Source of the DNA: Microbacterium rhizomatis
GTDB lineage: Bacteria > Actinomycetota > Actinomycetes > Actinomycetales > Microbacteriaceae
Direction of reading: 5' to 3'
Assembly: GCF_008710745.1 (NCBI RefSeq)
Contig: NZ_VYSA01000003.1
Coordinates: forward strand, 310,001-374,000
DNA: 64,000 nt
The notes under the pieces are model-generated. The model was not told the DNA's origin. It made no database searches and saw only the letters and a list, made by a program, of their open reading frames with translations. How positions within the stretch are numbered: position 1 is the first letter of the stretch; every line of letters starts with the position of its first letter. Shown piece after piece: positions 29,897 through 39,415 of this stretch. A program made the translations under genes and the position numbers.

Positions 29897-30243
29897 GGCA
29901 CCGCCGGGCGGGTCTCACGGCAATCTGACTGCCGCGACGTGTCCCCCAAAATGTCCCCCAAAGAGGGGACAGACAACCAGTAGAGCGCCCGGTAGCGTTT
30001 CTGATAGCTCCCGTATGCGATCCAGCGCCGTCCCCAGCGGTGTTGTTCGACTCGTCCCCAGCGTGTTGACGGATCGCCGCGGTGAGCAGTAGGCCCTCTC
30101 GAGCCCTCCAGATCTTCAGGATGGTTCGAGAGGGCCATGCGTTTCGGGGGGCAGGCGCATTTCACGCCCATGACGCACCGAATGGCCGAGGTGAATCAGG
30201 TTCACCTCGGCCATTCGTTCCGATTCAGGCCGCGCGTTGCGCG
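29897..30243. other. gene-free interval with several inverted repeats
   Basis: A 347-nt gap between convergent genes. It holds two direct TGTCCCCCAAA copies (from 29940 and 29952), the second forming a TGTCCCC/GGGGACA hairpin (29952-29971); an 11-bp stem GGCCCTCTCGA/TCGAGAGGGCC with a 23-nt loop (30092-30136); and the permease terminator. A minus-strand open frame here matches no family I know; it could be a degraded mobile-element remnant. Confidence 0.4.
30181..30215 (-). terminator. terminator of the permease gene
   Basis: A perfect 15-bp stem, AATGGCCGAGGTGAA with TTCACCTCGGCCATT, and a 5-nt loop, 28 nt after the permease stop on the minus strand. Confidence 0.8.
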
Positions 30244-31806
30244 TCAGACCCTGTCGCCGAAGACGTCCTTCTCCATCGCGTCGTATCCCTCGGTCTGCGG
30301 GTCGCCGTGCGTGCCGCCCGAAAGCGCGTACTCCTCTTCGGGCGAGAGCACGAGGCGGTGGCGGAAGAAGACGGCGAAGCCGATCAGGATGACGACGTAG
30401 ACGATCGCGATCGCGATGATCGCCGGACCGAACGTCGGGTTGAGCAGGAAGCCCACGAAGATGAGCGCCGCGATCACGGCGGCGATCACCGCGCCTGGAA
30501 TGCCCCATGGGCTGAGATAGGGCCGCTCGACGTTCGGCAGCTTCTTTCTCAGGATGATGAACGAGACCATCTGCAGCAGGTACGCGAGCACGGCACCCCA
30601 CACGGCGATGTTCAGCACGATCGCCCCGGCGACGGCCCCTGCGCCCTCGTTGACAGCGGCCAGCACGTCGAGCACGACGAGGGCGATGAAGCCGATGGCG
30701 GCGCCCACCACGAGCGCGACCCAGGGGGTCTGCCGCTTGCCCGTCAGTGAGAGGAAGCGCGGGTAATACCCGGCCCGCGAGAGCGAGTACATGTTGCGTC
30801 CGTAGGCGAACATGATGCCCTGCAGCGAGGCGAGCAGCCCCACCAGGGCGAGGAGGGCGAGCACCGCGGCGAGCTCGTCGCCCACGATCGCACGGAAGCC
30901 GTCGAGGAGCGGCTCGCCGGCGACTCCCGTCGCCTCGGCGCCGATGACCCCCGTGTTGAGGAACAGCACCAGCAGGCCCGTGACGATCAGGGTGCCGCGT
31001 GCCCAGAAGCCGGCCTTCGGGATGTCGCGCACGGGGTTGTGCGATTCTTCGGCGGCCAGGGGCAGCTCTTCGATGCCGAGGAAGAACCACATCGCGAAGG
31101 GGAGAGCGAAGAGGATCGGGAAGACGCCGTGCGGGAGGAACTCGGTCTGCCCGGGGTCGGGCACCATGTCCCACAGGTTCGCCCATTGGAACGCGCCCGA
31201 GGCGAGCGCCATCACCGAGAAGACCACGATGATGCCGATCGAGATGATCGAGACTACGATCGCGAACTTGAACGAGATGGACGCGCCCGCGGCGTTGAGC
31301 AGCACGAAGGCGAGGTAGAGCACGACGTACCAGACCCACATCATGTTCGCGCCGTCGGCCGACAGGTCGAAGCCGAGCAACTCGCTGGTGATCGCGTTGG
31401 CGTACGAGGCCGAGAAGTAGACGATCACCGCCGTCGTGGCGACGTACTCGATCGTCTCGGCGGCCCCGGTGACCAGACCGCCCCACGGGCCCATCGCCGA
31501 GCGCGCGAACGAGTACGCACCGCCGGTGTGCGGCATCGCGGCGGCCATCTCGCCGATCGAGAAGATCATGCCGTAGTACATCGCGACGAGGATGATGAAG
31601 GCGATCAGCATTCCGCCGAAGCCGGCGAAGTCGATCCCGAAGTTCCATCCGGAGAAGTCGCCGGAGATGACCGCGGCGACCGCGAGCCCCCACAGCCCCC
31701 ACACCCCGGCTGATCGCTTCAGGGTGCGCTTCTCGAAATAGCCGTCGCCCGCTCGGGCGTAGGTGGCGCCGGCGACCTTGCGCGCGTCGCTCCTGGATTG
31801 GGACAT
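30244..31806 (-). CDS. APC-superfamily permease, ethanolamine permease (Eat)-like
   Basis: A 520-residue, ~12-helix transporter. The first helix region reads GLAVAAVISGDFSGWNFGI, close to the GDFSGWNFGL signature of Eat-type ethanolamine permeases; PHTGGAYSFARSAMGPWGG and AETIEYVATTAVIV follow in the same order as that family. The polar C-terminal tail is ~45 residues. It diverges from the gamma-glutamylation genes at 32016, so it probably imports their substrate. Putrescine or an amino acid remain alternatives. ATG at 31806, GGAGGAC upstream. Confidence 0.8.
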   Translation of the reverse strand: MSQSRSDARKVAGATYARAGDGYFEKRTLKRSAGVWGLWGLAVAAVISGDFSGWNFGIDFAGFGGMLIAFIILVAMYYGMIFSIGEMAAAMPHTGGAYSFARSAMGPWGGLVTGAAETIEYVATTAVIVYFSASYANAITSELLGFDLSADGANMMWVWYVVLYLAFVLLNAAGASISFKFAIVVSIISIGIIVVFSVMALASGAFQWANLWDMVPDPGQTEFLPHGVFPILFALPFAMWFFLGIEELPLAAEESHNPVRDIPKAGFWARGTLIVTGLLVLFLNTGVIGAEATGVAGEPLLDGFRAIVGDELAAVLALLALVGLLASLQGIMFAYGRNMYSLSRAGYYPRFLSLTGKRQTPWVALVVGAAIGFIALVVLDVLAAVNEGAGAVAGAIVLNIAVWGAVLAYLLQMVSFIILRKKLPNVERPYLSPWGIPGAVIAAVIAALIFVGFLLNPTFGPAIIAIAIVYVVILIGFAVFFRHRLVLSPEEEYALSGGTHGDPQTEGYDAMEKDVFGDRV

Positions 31807-31890
31807 GGGGTCCTCCGGAATGCTCGTGTCGGGCGGCGGGCATCAAGGGATGGAGCAGCCACGCCTTTGCGGATGATTGTGCTGGCTATT

Positions 31891-31930
31891 GGTACGGGTG
31901 TCTACCTTTAGATGTAAGTTTCTCGTTACA
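31891..31930. promoter_or_regulatory. two candidate operators in the permease/ligase divergent region
   Basis: GGTA-N8-TACC (31891-31906) and TGTAA-N8-TTACA (31913-31930) are two perfect short palindromes side by side, between the permease and the GlnA-like gene. They are candidate sites for the FadR-type regulator at 36585, since GntR-family sites often take this form. The link is inferred. Confidence 0.4.
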
Positions 31931-32015
31931 GTTGGCTTCGTCGACGTGTGCAGGAGCGGTCTATTGGTCGCCTGCGCAGTCGATGGAGCCCCATGCGCGT
32001 CACGAGAGGAACACC

Positions 32016-33371
32016 ATGCCGGGAAACCTGACGGCCGCCGAACTGGACGAGGCGATCGGCGCCGGAGAGATCGACACGGTGATCGTCGCGTTCCCCGACG
32101 CCCAAGGGCGACTCGTCGGAAAGCGGGTGTCGGCCAGGTTCTGGCAGGACGTCGTGCTTCCGCACGGCGCCGAGGCGTGCAACTACCTGCTGTCGGTCGA
32201 CGTCGATCTGAACACCGTCGACGGCTACGCGATGTCGAGCTGGGAACAGGGTTACGGAGACATGGTCCTCTCGCCGGACATCGAGACGCTGCGGCGACTG
32301 CCGTGGATCCCCGGGACGGCACTCGTCATGGCCGACCTCGGGTGGGAGAACGGCGATCGCGTCGTGCAGTCGCCGCGCAGCATCCTGAACGCGCAGCGCG
32401 AGCGTCTCGCCGCCCGCGACCTCGTCGCCTATGCGGGGACGGAGCTCGAGTTCATTGTCTTCGACGATTCGTACCGGGATGCCTGGGGCAAGGGTTACCG
32501 CGGGCTCACCCCGTCGACCGACTACAACGTCGACTACAACCTCCTCGCCACGACCCGGCTCGAACCGCTGCTGCGGGACATCCGCGTCGGCATGGACGGC
32601 GCCGGAATGTACTGCGAGGGCGTGAAGGGCGAGTGCAACGACGGCCAGCAGGAGATCGCCTTCCGGTACGCCGAAGCGCTCGAGACCTGCGACAACCACA
32701 CGCTCTACAAGAACGGGGCGAAGGAGATCGCCGACGCGCACGGCAAGTCGCTCACGTTCATGGCCAAGTACAACGAGCGCGAGGGCAACAGCTGCCACAT
32801 CCACCTGTCGGTGCGCTCCGCGTCGGGCGATGCAGTCATGGCCGGTGACCAGGCGCACGGATTCAGCCCGCTCATGGAGCACTGGATCGCCGGCGTGCTC
32901 GCCACGCTCCGTGAATTCACGCTCCTCTACGCGCCGACCATCAACTCGTACAAGCGCTACGCGAAGGGCAGCTTCGCCCCCACCGGGGTGGCGTGGGGGC
33001 TCGACAACCGCACGTGCGCGCTCCGGGTGGTCGGTCACGGCAAAGGGCTGAGGGTCGAGAACCGCGTTCCGGGCGGGGACGTTAATCCGTACCTCGCTGT
33101 CTCGGCGATCATCGCGGGCGGACTCTGGGGCATCGAGAACGAACTGCCCCTTCCCGACCCGGTGGGCGGGAACGCGTATGCGGCCGGAGCCGACACGCTT
33201 CCGACCACGCTGCGCGACGCGGCGGCACTGTTCGAGCAGTCCGCGATCGCCCGTGCCGCCTTCGGCGACGACGTCGTCGAGCACTACCTGCACCAGGCGC
33301 GCATCGAGGTCGAGGCCTACGACGCGGCCGTGACCGATTGGGAGAGGGTCCGTGGGTTCGAACGGCTCTGA
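32016..33371 (+). CDS. glutamine-synthetase-like gamma-glutamyl ligase (GlnA4/PuuA type)
   Basis: A 451-residue member of the glutamine synthetase superfamily that, by family analogy, joins glutamate to an amine using ATP. GS elements are present: the metal-site region GAGMYCEGVKGECNDGQQEI, GNSCHIHLSVR, and SYKRYAKGSFAPTGVAWG with the Arg-rich strand NRTCALRVVGHG. The neighbours (permease, C26 hydrolase, aldehyde dehydrogenase, SDR) point to a catabolic gamma-glutamylation pathway, as for PuuA (putrescine) or Streptomyces GlnA4 (ethanolamine), not nitrogen assimilation. ATG at 32016 with GAGAGGA upstream; 3' end overlaps the next gene by 20 nt. Confidence 0.85.
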   Translation: MPGNLTAAELDEAIGAGEIDTVIVAFPDAQGRLVGKRVSARFWQDVVLPHGAEACNYLLSVDVDLNTVDGYAMSSWEQGYGDMVLSPDIETLRRLPWIPGTALVMADLGWENGDRVVQSPRSILNAQRERLAARDLVAYAGTELEFIVFDDSYRDAWGKGYRGLTPSTDYNVDYNLLATTRLEPLLRDIRVGMDGAGMYCEGVKGECNDGQQEIAFRYAEALETCDNHTLYKNGAKEIADAHGKSLTFMAKYNEREGNSCHIHLSVRSASGDAVMAGDQAHGFSPLMEHWIAGVLATLREFTLLYAPTINSYKRYAKGSFAPTGVAWGLDNRTCALRVVGHGKGLRVENRVPGGDVNPYLAVSAIIAGGLWGIENELPLPDPVGGNAYAAGADTLPTTLRDAAALFEQSAIARAAFGDDVVEHYLHQARIEVEAYDAAVTDWERVRGFERL

Positions 33372-34119
33372 GACGCGACTGCCGGTCATCGGCCTGACGA
33401 CCTACCTCGAGCAGGCCAAGCAGGGGGTGTGGGACGTGCGTGCGGCGTTCCTTCCGCAGCAGTATTTCGACGCCGTCACGTCCTCGGGGGGCGTCGCCGT
33501 GCTGCTGCCCCCGCAACGACACTCATCCGTCGACGTGGATGCCGCGGCATCCGCTGTGCTGGACGGACTGGACGGGCTGATCCTCACCGGTGGGCTCGAC
33601 GTGCAGCCCGAACTGTACGGCGCGCCCCGCCATCCGCTCACCGACCCCGCGCGCCCCGATCGCGACGACTGGGAGCTCGCGCTCTTCCGCGGAGCGGAGT
33701 CGCGGCGCATGCCGGTCTTCGCGATCTGCCGCGGCCTCCAGCTTGTGAACGTGGCGCGCGGTGGCACGCTGCAGCAGCACCTCCCCGAATCGATGGGCAC
33801 CGAGCGGTACCGGATCGGCGGGGGAGTGTTCGCGACGAACGAGGTCGAGATCGCTCACGGGTCTCGCCTGGCGGCCCTCGTCGGCGACGACATCCTGAAC
33901 GTGCACAGCTACCACCACCAGGGCGTCGACCGGCTCGGCGAAGGTCTCGTCGCGTCGGCACGCACCGATGACGGGCTCGTCCAGGCGTTCGAAGACCCCT
34001 CCGGCGGCTACCTCGTCGGCGTCCAATGGCACCCCGAGGAGAACCTCGAAGACCGGCGGCTGTTCGCCGGCTTGGTCGCGGCCGCCGCGGAATACGCACG
34101 CACGGAGGTGTCGGCATGA
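33352..34119 (+). CDS. class I glutamine amidotransferase-like hydrolase, peptidase C26 (PuuD type)
   Basis: A 255-residue cytoplasmic hydrolase expected to split gamma-glutamyl intermediates into glutamate and the oxidised carbon compound. The catalytic triad is visible: Cys in VFAICRGLQLVN, His and Glu in GVQWHPEENLED; the PuuD-like HSYHHQGVDRLG segment is also present. GTG at 33352 with GGGAGAGGG directly upstream, inside the end of the ligase gene. Its stop overlaps the aldehyde dehydrogenase start (ATGA), so the three genes are translationally linked. Confidence 0.88.
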   Translation: MGSNGSETRLPVIGLTTYLEQAKQGVWDVRAAFLPQQYFDAVTSSGGVAVLLPPQRHSSVDVDAAASAVLDGLDGLILTGGLDVQPELYGAPRHPLTDPARPDRDDWELALFRGAESRRMPVFAICRGLQLVNVARGGTLQQHLPESMGTERYRIGGGVFATNEVEIAHGSRLAALVGDDILNVHSYHHQGVDRLGEGLVASARTDDGLVQAFEDPSGGYLVGVQWHPEENLEDRRLFAGLVAAAAEYARTEVSA

Positions 34120-35474
34120 CGTTCACGCTCATCAACCCCTCGACGGGGGTCGCCTTCCAGGAGGTGTCGCGCGCGACGGTCGACGAGGTGGATGCTGCCA
34201 TCGCCCGTGCCGTGCAGGCCCAGCGGTCCTGGGCCGCGCTGCCGCCCGTGGCGCGCGCCGACGCGCTCCGCGCCTTCGCGCGCGCGGTGGAAGACCATGT
34301 CGAAGAACTCGCTGCTCTCGAGGTGCGCAATTCGGGGCATCCGATCTCGTCCGCCCGATGGGAGGCGTCGCACGTCGCCCAGGTGCTGAACTTCTACGCC
34401 GGAGCGCCTGAGCGGCTATCGGGGCAGCAGATCCCGGTCGCGGGCGGGCTCGATGTCACATTCCATGAGCCCTATGGGGTGGTGGGGATCATCGTGCCGT
34501 GGAACTTCCCGATGACGATCGCGTCGTGGGGGTTCGCGCCGGCGCTCGCCGCGGGCAACGCCGTCGTGCTGAAGCCCGCCGAGCTGACCCCGCTGACCGC
34601 GCTCCGCCTCGGGGAGCTCGCGCTCGCCGCAGGGCTGCCCGACGGGGTCTTCCAGGTCGTGACCGGCCAGGGGTCGGTCGTCGGGGAGCGGTTCGTCTCG
34701 CATCCCGGCGTGCGCAAGGTCGTCTTCACTGGCTCGACATCTGTGGGGATCGGCGTGGCGGCCGGATGCGCGGCGGCCCTCAAGCCCGTGACCCTCGAGC
34801 TCGGTGGCAAGAGCGCGAACGTCGTGTTCGCCGACGCCGACCTCGAGAAGGCCGCGGCCGCCGCGCCCGGAGCCGTCTTCGACAATGCCGGGCAGGACTG
34901 CTGCGCGCGCAGCCGCATCCTCGTCGAGCGCTCGGTGCTCGATCGCTTCATGGAGCTTCTCGAGCCCGCCGTCGCGGCATGGCGAGTGGGCGACCCGTCG
35001 CTCGACGAGACCGAGATGGGGCCGCTGATCTCGGCCGGGCACCGTGACACGGTGTCATCCTTCCTCGACGGAGCCGATGTGGCGTTCCGCGGGTCGGCGC
35101 CGGGTGGCGATGGATTCTGGTTCGCGCCCACCGTCGTGCTCGCCGCCCCCGGCGACCGCATCGCGCAGGAGGAGATCTTCGGCCCCGTCGTCGCGGTTCT
35201 TCCGTTCGACGACGAGGCCGATGCGATCCGGCTCGCGAACGACACGGCGTACGGCCTGGCCGGATCGGTGTGGACCGAGAACCTCGGCCGCGCCGTGCGC
35301 GTGACTCGTGGAGTGAAGAGCGGGGTGCTCTCGGTGAACTCGCACTCGTCGGTGCGGTACTGGACCCCGTTCGGCGGCATGAAGGCATCCGGCCTCGGGC
35401 GCGAGCTCGGTCCCGATGCGGCCGAGCACTTCACCGAGACCAAGAACGTCTTCTTCGCGACGGACGCCTCGTGA
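34116..35474 (+). CDS. NAD(P)-dependent aldehyde dehydrogenase
   Basis: A 452-residue ALDH-superfamily enzyme. The oxyanion Asn region VGIIVPWNFPMTI, the general base in TLELGGKSANVVF, the catalytic cysteine region FDNAGQDCCARSRI and EEIFGPVVAVLPF are all intact. In this operon it would oxidise a gamma-glutamyl-amino-aldehyde to the acid, as PuuC does for putrescine. It is slightly shorter than the usual ~480-500 residues at both ends. ATGA overlap with the upstream hydrolase. Confidence 0.92.
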   Translation: MTFTLINPSTGVAFQEVSRATVDEVDAAIARAVQAQRSWAALPPVARADALRAFARAVEDHVEELAALEVRNSGHPISSARWEASHVAQVLNFYAGAPERLSGQQIPVAGGLDVTFHEPYGVVGIIVPWNFPMTIASWGFAPALAAGNAVVLKPAELTPLTALRLGELALAAGLPDGVFQVVTGQGSVVGERFVSHPGVRKVVFTGSTSVGIGVAAGCAAALKPVTLELGGKSANVVFADADLEKAAAAAPGAVFDNAGQDCCARSRILVERSVLDRFMELLEPAVAAWRVGDPSLDETEMGPLISAGHRDTVSSFLDGADVAFRGSAPGGDGFWFAPTVVLAAPGDRIAQEEIFGPVVAVLPFDDEADAIRLANDTAYGLAGSVWTENLGRAVRVTRGVKSGVLSVNSHSSVRYWTPFGGMKASGLGRELGPDAAEHFTETKNVFFATDAS

Positions 35475-35505
35475 CCACCCCTTCGACCGACCGGGAGCAC
35501 CAGCC

Positions 35506-36285
<780 letters not shown>

Positions 36286-36319
36286 GCCCATGCCGCGCGC
36301 ACCGTTACCCCCGTTCCGT

Positions 36320-36407
36320 GATGCACAACGCAGGATCGATCGCGCCGACACGCCGCGCTCGACCTCGGAATCGGGGTTCGGGGCGGCATTGGTCCTGCGT
36401 TGTGCGC
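36320..36407. repeat. palindromic repeat family 1, copy C
   Basis: An 88-nt element with ends ATGCACAACGCAGGATCGAT and the complement GGTCCTGCGTTGTGCGC. It is repeated almost exactly as copy D 141 nt downstream. The interior is CGCGCTCGACCTCGGAATCG. Confidence 0.85.
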
Positions 36408-36460
36408 GCAGGGCGACGGGTGCGGGGCGCTGGCGCCACTGGGGTGGCGGACCGGTCGCG

Positions 36461-36548
36461 GATGCACAACGCAGGATCGATCGCGCCGACACGCCGCGCT
36501 CGACCTCGGAATCGGAGTTCGGGGCGGCATCGGTCCTGCGTTGTGCGC
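36461..36548. repeat. palindromic repeat family 1, copy D (tandem with C)
   Basis: Nearly identical to copy C over its full 88 nt, plus the following GCAGGGCGACGG, giving a tandem unit of 141 nt. The two copies fill most of the space between the SDR and the GntR-family regulator. Confidence 0.85.
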
Positions 36549-36584
36549 GCAGGGCGACGGTGTCCGGCACGCGGGAGGCCGGGC

Positions 36585-37301
36585 GTGGCTGAGCCGGCGC
36601 TGACCGAGGTGCAGCGCGCCGTGTACCGCCCGGTGCGGCACGGCAACGCGCTCGAAGACACCGTCGCGCGCCTGGTGCAGACCATCCGGCTCGGCATCGT
36701 GGCTCCGGGTGAGACACTGCCGCCCGAGCGCGAGCTCGCGGGACGCTACGGCGTGAGCCGCGACACCGTGCGCGAGGCGATCCGCGAGCTGGCCGACGCC
36801 GGCTACCTCGTCCGCCGCCGCGGCCGGTACGGCGGAACGTTCGTGGCCGACCCGGTGCCGCGGCCGGCGGAACTCGGCCCCGTGCCCCCGGCAGAGATCG
36901 ACGACGTGCTCGGCCTGCGCCGAGTCCTGGAGTGCGGCGCCGCGCGCGCCGCCGCGGGCCGGGCGCTCACGGCCGAGGATCGGGACGCGCTCTGGGCTCG
37001 GTACGAGCAGACCTCGGCGGCGAGCGAGGCCGACTACCGCCGATTCGATACCCTGCTGCATCTCGCGATCGCGGAGGCCGCGGGCATCCCGTCCCTTGTC
37101 GCGCTGGTCGCCGAGAATCGGGCGCGCGTCAACGCCTGGCTAGACACCTTTCCGCTGCTGCCGCGCAATATCGAGCACTCGGACGCGCAGCACGAGCAGA
37201 TCGTCTCGGCGATCCTGGCGGGGAGAGCGGATGCCGCACAGGAGGCCGTGCTCGCACATCTGGCCGGGTCGGAGGCGCTGCTGCGCGGGTTCCTCGCCTG
37301 A
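36585..37301 (+). CDS. GntR-family regulator, FadR subfamily
   Basis: A 238-residue repressor-type protein: a winged-helix DNA-binding domain (ETLPPERELAGRYGVSRDTV is the recognition region, then a G-rich wing RRRGRYGGTFV) followed by an all-helical FCD ligand domain (VLGLRRVLECGAARAAAG, then RFDTLLHLAIAEAAGI). GTG at 36585 with GGGAGG 8 nt upstream. It probably controls the adjacent permease and gamma-glutamylation genes, perhaps through the palindromes at 31891-31930. Confidence 0.88.
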   Translation: MAEPALTEVQRAVYRPVRHGNALEDTVARLVQTIRLGIVAPGETLPPERELAGRYGVSRDTVREAIRELADAGYLVRRRGRYGGTFVADPVPRPAELGPVPPAEIDDVLGLRRVLECGAARAAAGRALTAEDRDALWARYEQTSAASEADYRRFDTLLHLAIAEAAGIPSLVALVAENRARVNAWLDTFPLLPRNIEHSDAQHEQIVSAILAGRADAAQEAVLAHLAGSEALLRGFLA

Positions 37302-37313
37302 CCGCCTGCGGAT

Positions 37314-37319
37314 TACGCT
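37314..37319 (+). promoter_or_regulatory. -10 element of the gene at 37326
   Basis: TACGCT lies 6 nt before the ATG; no ribosome site is present. Confidence 0.45.
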
Positions 37320-37325
37320 GGTTCG

Positions 37326-37736
37326 ATGGCCAAGAAGCGCGCGAAGGGGAAGGGCAAGGACCCTCTCGAGTTCCGCAACACGGTGCTGAGCGACGCGCTG
37401 CAGACGCAGGACATGGCCGCCGTCGCCTTCGCATTGCGTCACGGGCCGACGGTGGTGCCGCTCATGACGCCGGGCACGCGTGACAATCCGCTCGATATCG
37501 GCGAGGTATGGACGTATCGCGATCCCGCGACCGGCGATGTGGCACTGCTGCTGTTCAGCGATGCCGCCCACAAGCCCGCGACGCTGCCGCCCGCCGTCGG
37601 CCTGCAGCCGCCGGCGTGGCTGCGGGCCTTCCTGAGCACGCACGAGGCCGAGATCCGCACCGTGTTCTTCGACATCGCAGGGCCGCACCCGATGCAGGCG
37701 TCTCCCGCCGACGTGATCGCGGCGCTCGAAGCCTGA
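37326..37736 (+). CDS. SseB-like small protein
   Basis: A 136-residue protein with a very basic N-terminus (MAKKRAKGKGKD) and a compact alpha/beta domain. TVVPLMTPG, VALLLFSDAAHKPATLP and TVFFDIAGPHPMQASPADV resemble the strand-helix pattern of SseB N-terminal domains, in which a catalogue of strands ends in a GP-HP-type loop. The assignment is tentative, function unknown. The start is set by the leaderless -10 spacing. Its 3' end abuts a decayed VapC on the other strand. Confidence 0.6.
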   Translation: MAKKRAKGKGKDPLEFRNTVLSDALQTQDMAAVAFALRHGPTVVPLMTPGTRDNPLDIGEVWTYRDPATGDVALLLFSDAAHKPATLPPAVGLQPPAWLRAFLSTHEAEIRTVFFDIAGPHPMQASPADVIAALEA

Positions 37737-37745
37737 GCCGGCCCT

Positions 37746-37987
37746 CAGCCTGCCGGGCCGAGCGAAGATCGGTCTGCGAGAAGTGGTCGCCGACCTAGAG
37801 CAGCGGCTGCCGGCGTTCGGATGCGAGCGCGTAGCTGAAGCAGTCGCCGTCGTTGAGGTTCGCGGGGTGACTCGACCCGCGCCCATAGTCGCGGTAGGCC
37901 TCGCGGGCGAGGTGGGCGTGCTCGGCGGTGACGGGAACCACCTCGAGCGCGAGTTCCTCCCGCAGCTTCGTCTTCTCCCTTGGTAGA
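37746..37987 (-). pseudogene. remnant of a VapC-type PIN-domain toxin
   Basis: The minus strand reads [20 protein letters not shown], then [20 protein letters not shown], then [11 protein letters not shown], closely matching the C-terminal half of VapC toxins ([14 protein letters not shown]...PLLF). The frame is broken by a TAG (37795-37797) where Phe is expected; beyond it VGDHFSQTDLRS continues the typical VapC ending in the same frame. The N-terminal half, with the first catalytic Asp, is missing, cut off at the radA stop. No antitoxin gene remains. Confidence 0.75.
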
Positions 37988-39355
37988 TCAGAACTGGGGG
38001 ATGTCATCGCCCGGGCGGATCTTCGACCGCCCGTTCACGTCGTCGAGCGCGCCGCGCAGGCTGCGCGACCGGTGATCGATCAGGTCGGCGTAGCCGAGTC
38101 GTGCGGCCTCGCTCCGCCGCTGCGCGGCCTGCGTCACGGGGCGGATCTCGCCGGCGAGACTGAGCTCGCCGATCGCGGCGATGCCCTGCGAGATCGCCAG
38201 GTTCTTGATCGAGCCCGCGACCGCCACCGCGATCGCGAGGTCAGCCGCCGGCTCGGTGAAGCGCACGCCACCCACCGTCGAGACGTAGACGTCCATCGCC
38301 GACGTCTTGATGCCTGCGCGCTTCTCGAGGACGGCGAGCACCATCGCCACCCGGGCGGCGTCGACGCCATTGACGATCCGCCGAGGATTGGGAGCCGTGG
38401 TCGCGATCGTCAGCGCCTGAACCTCGACCGGCAGAGCGCGCCGGCCTTCGAGCGCGATCGCGACGCACGTGCCCGGCTGTGGGTCGCCGTGACCCAGGAA
38501 CAGCTGGCTCGGGTCGGGTACCTCCGCGATCCCCGCGCCGGTCATGTCGAAGCAGCCGACCTCGTCCGTCGGGCCGAACCGGTTCTTGAGCGCCCGAACG
38601 AACCGGAGCGACGTCTGCCGATCGCCCTCGAACTGGCAGACCACGTCGACCAGGTGCTCGAGGATGCGCGGGCCCGCGATCGAGCCGTCCTTCGTGACGT
38701 GCCCCACGATGATCACCGGGAGTCCGCGCTCTTTCGCCACGCGGATGAGAGTGGATGCCACCTCCCGTACCTGGCTCGGATGCCCGGCCATGCCCTCGGA
38801 CAGCGACGACGACACGGTCTGCACCGAGTCGACGATCAGCAGCTCGGGCTGCACCTGATCGATATGGCCGAGGATCGTGGCGAGGTCGGTCTCGGCCGCA
38901 AGGTACAGCTCGTCATGCAGCGCGCCCGTGCGCTCGGCGCGCAACCGGACCTGCGCGGTCGACTCTTCGGCGCTCGCGTAAAGGACGCGACGGCCGGCGC
39001 GCGCCGAAGCCGCCGCGACCTCGAGAAGGAGCGTCGACTTGCCGACGCCGGGCTCGCCGGACAGCAGGATCGCCGCGCCGGGCACGATGCCGCCCCCGAG
39101 CACCCGATCGAATTCGCCGACGCCCGTCGTTCGTCGGGGGGCGTCGCGCGTGTCGATCGAGGTGATCGGCCGTGCGACACGGTCGGCGCCGGGCGCGATG
39201 GGTGCGACCGCGCGCAGGAGGCCGGTGGGTTCGGATGCCTCGACCACCGTTCCCCACTGCTGGCACTCGCCGCAGCGACCGGCCCACTTCGGCGTCGTCC
39301 ACCCGCACTCCGTGCACCGGTACTGCGCGGGAGCGGTCGCGCGTCGGGTGGCCAT
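37988..39355 (-). CDS. radA: DNA repair protein RadA (Sms)
   Basis: A 455-residue RecA-related ATPase acting in homologous recombination and branch migration. The N-terminal C4 zinc finger has Cys14, Cys17, Cys28 and Cys31 ([20 protein letters not shown]), Walker [10 protein letters not shown] is at 100-108, the RadA-specific KNRFG lies in [13 protein letters not shown], and a Lon-protease-like C-terminal domain follows. All family features are intact. The ATG at 39355 has TAGCCT 6 nt upstream and no ribosome site. Confidence 0.97.
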   Translation of the reverse strand: MATRRATAPAQYRCTECGWTTPKWAGRCGECQQWGTVVEASEPTGLLRAVAPIAPGADRVARPITSIDTRDAPRRTTGVGEFDRVLGGGIVPGAAILLSGEPGVGKSTLLLEVAAASARAGRRVLYASAEESTAQVRLRAERTGALHDELYLAAETDLATILGHIDQVQPELLIVDSVQTVSSSLSEGMAGHPSQVREVASTLIRVAKERGLPVIIVGHVTKDGSIAGPRILEHLVDVVCQFEGDRQTSLRFVRALKNRFGPTDEVGCFDMTGAGIAEVPDPSQLFLGHGDPQPGTCVAIALEGRRALPVEVQALTIATTAPNPRRIVNGVDAARVAMVLAVLEKRAGIKTSAMDVYVSTVGGVRFTEPAADLAIAVAVAGSIKNLAISQGIAAIGELSLAGEIRPVTQAAQRRSEAARLGYADLIDHRSRSLRGALDDVNGRSKIRPGDDIPQF

Positions 39356-39361
39356 GGACTC

Positions 39362-39367
39362 AGGCTA
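39362..39367 (-). promoter_or_regulatory. -10 element of leaderless radA
   Basis: On the minus strand TAGCCT lies 6 nt before the radA ATG. Confidence 0.5.
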
Positions 39368-39415
39368 TGCGCAGCATCCGACATCCCACCGCCGCACGCC
39401 GGGGCGGGCGAGAAC

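Noticed and set aside
30116..30243. C-terminal extension of the permease reading through its stop
   Set aside because: A stop codon at 30244 and a perfect terminator follow; the upstream frame is accidental.
36320..36548. Possible CRISPR array from two regularly spaced repeats
   Set aside because: Only two units, 88 nt each, internally palindromic, with no cas genes and distant single copies elsewhere.
36290..36592. Open frame covering repeat copies C and D, resembling a repeat protein
   Set aside because: Arises only because the two DNA repeats stay in frame; no start signals and both are palindromic elements.
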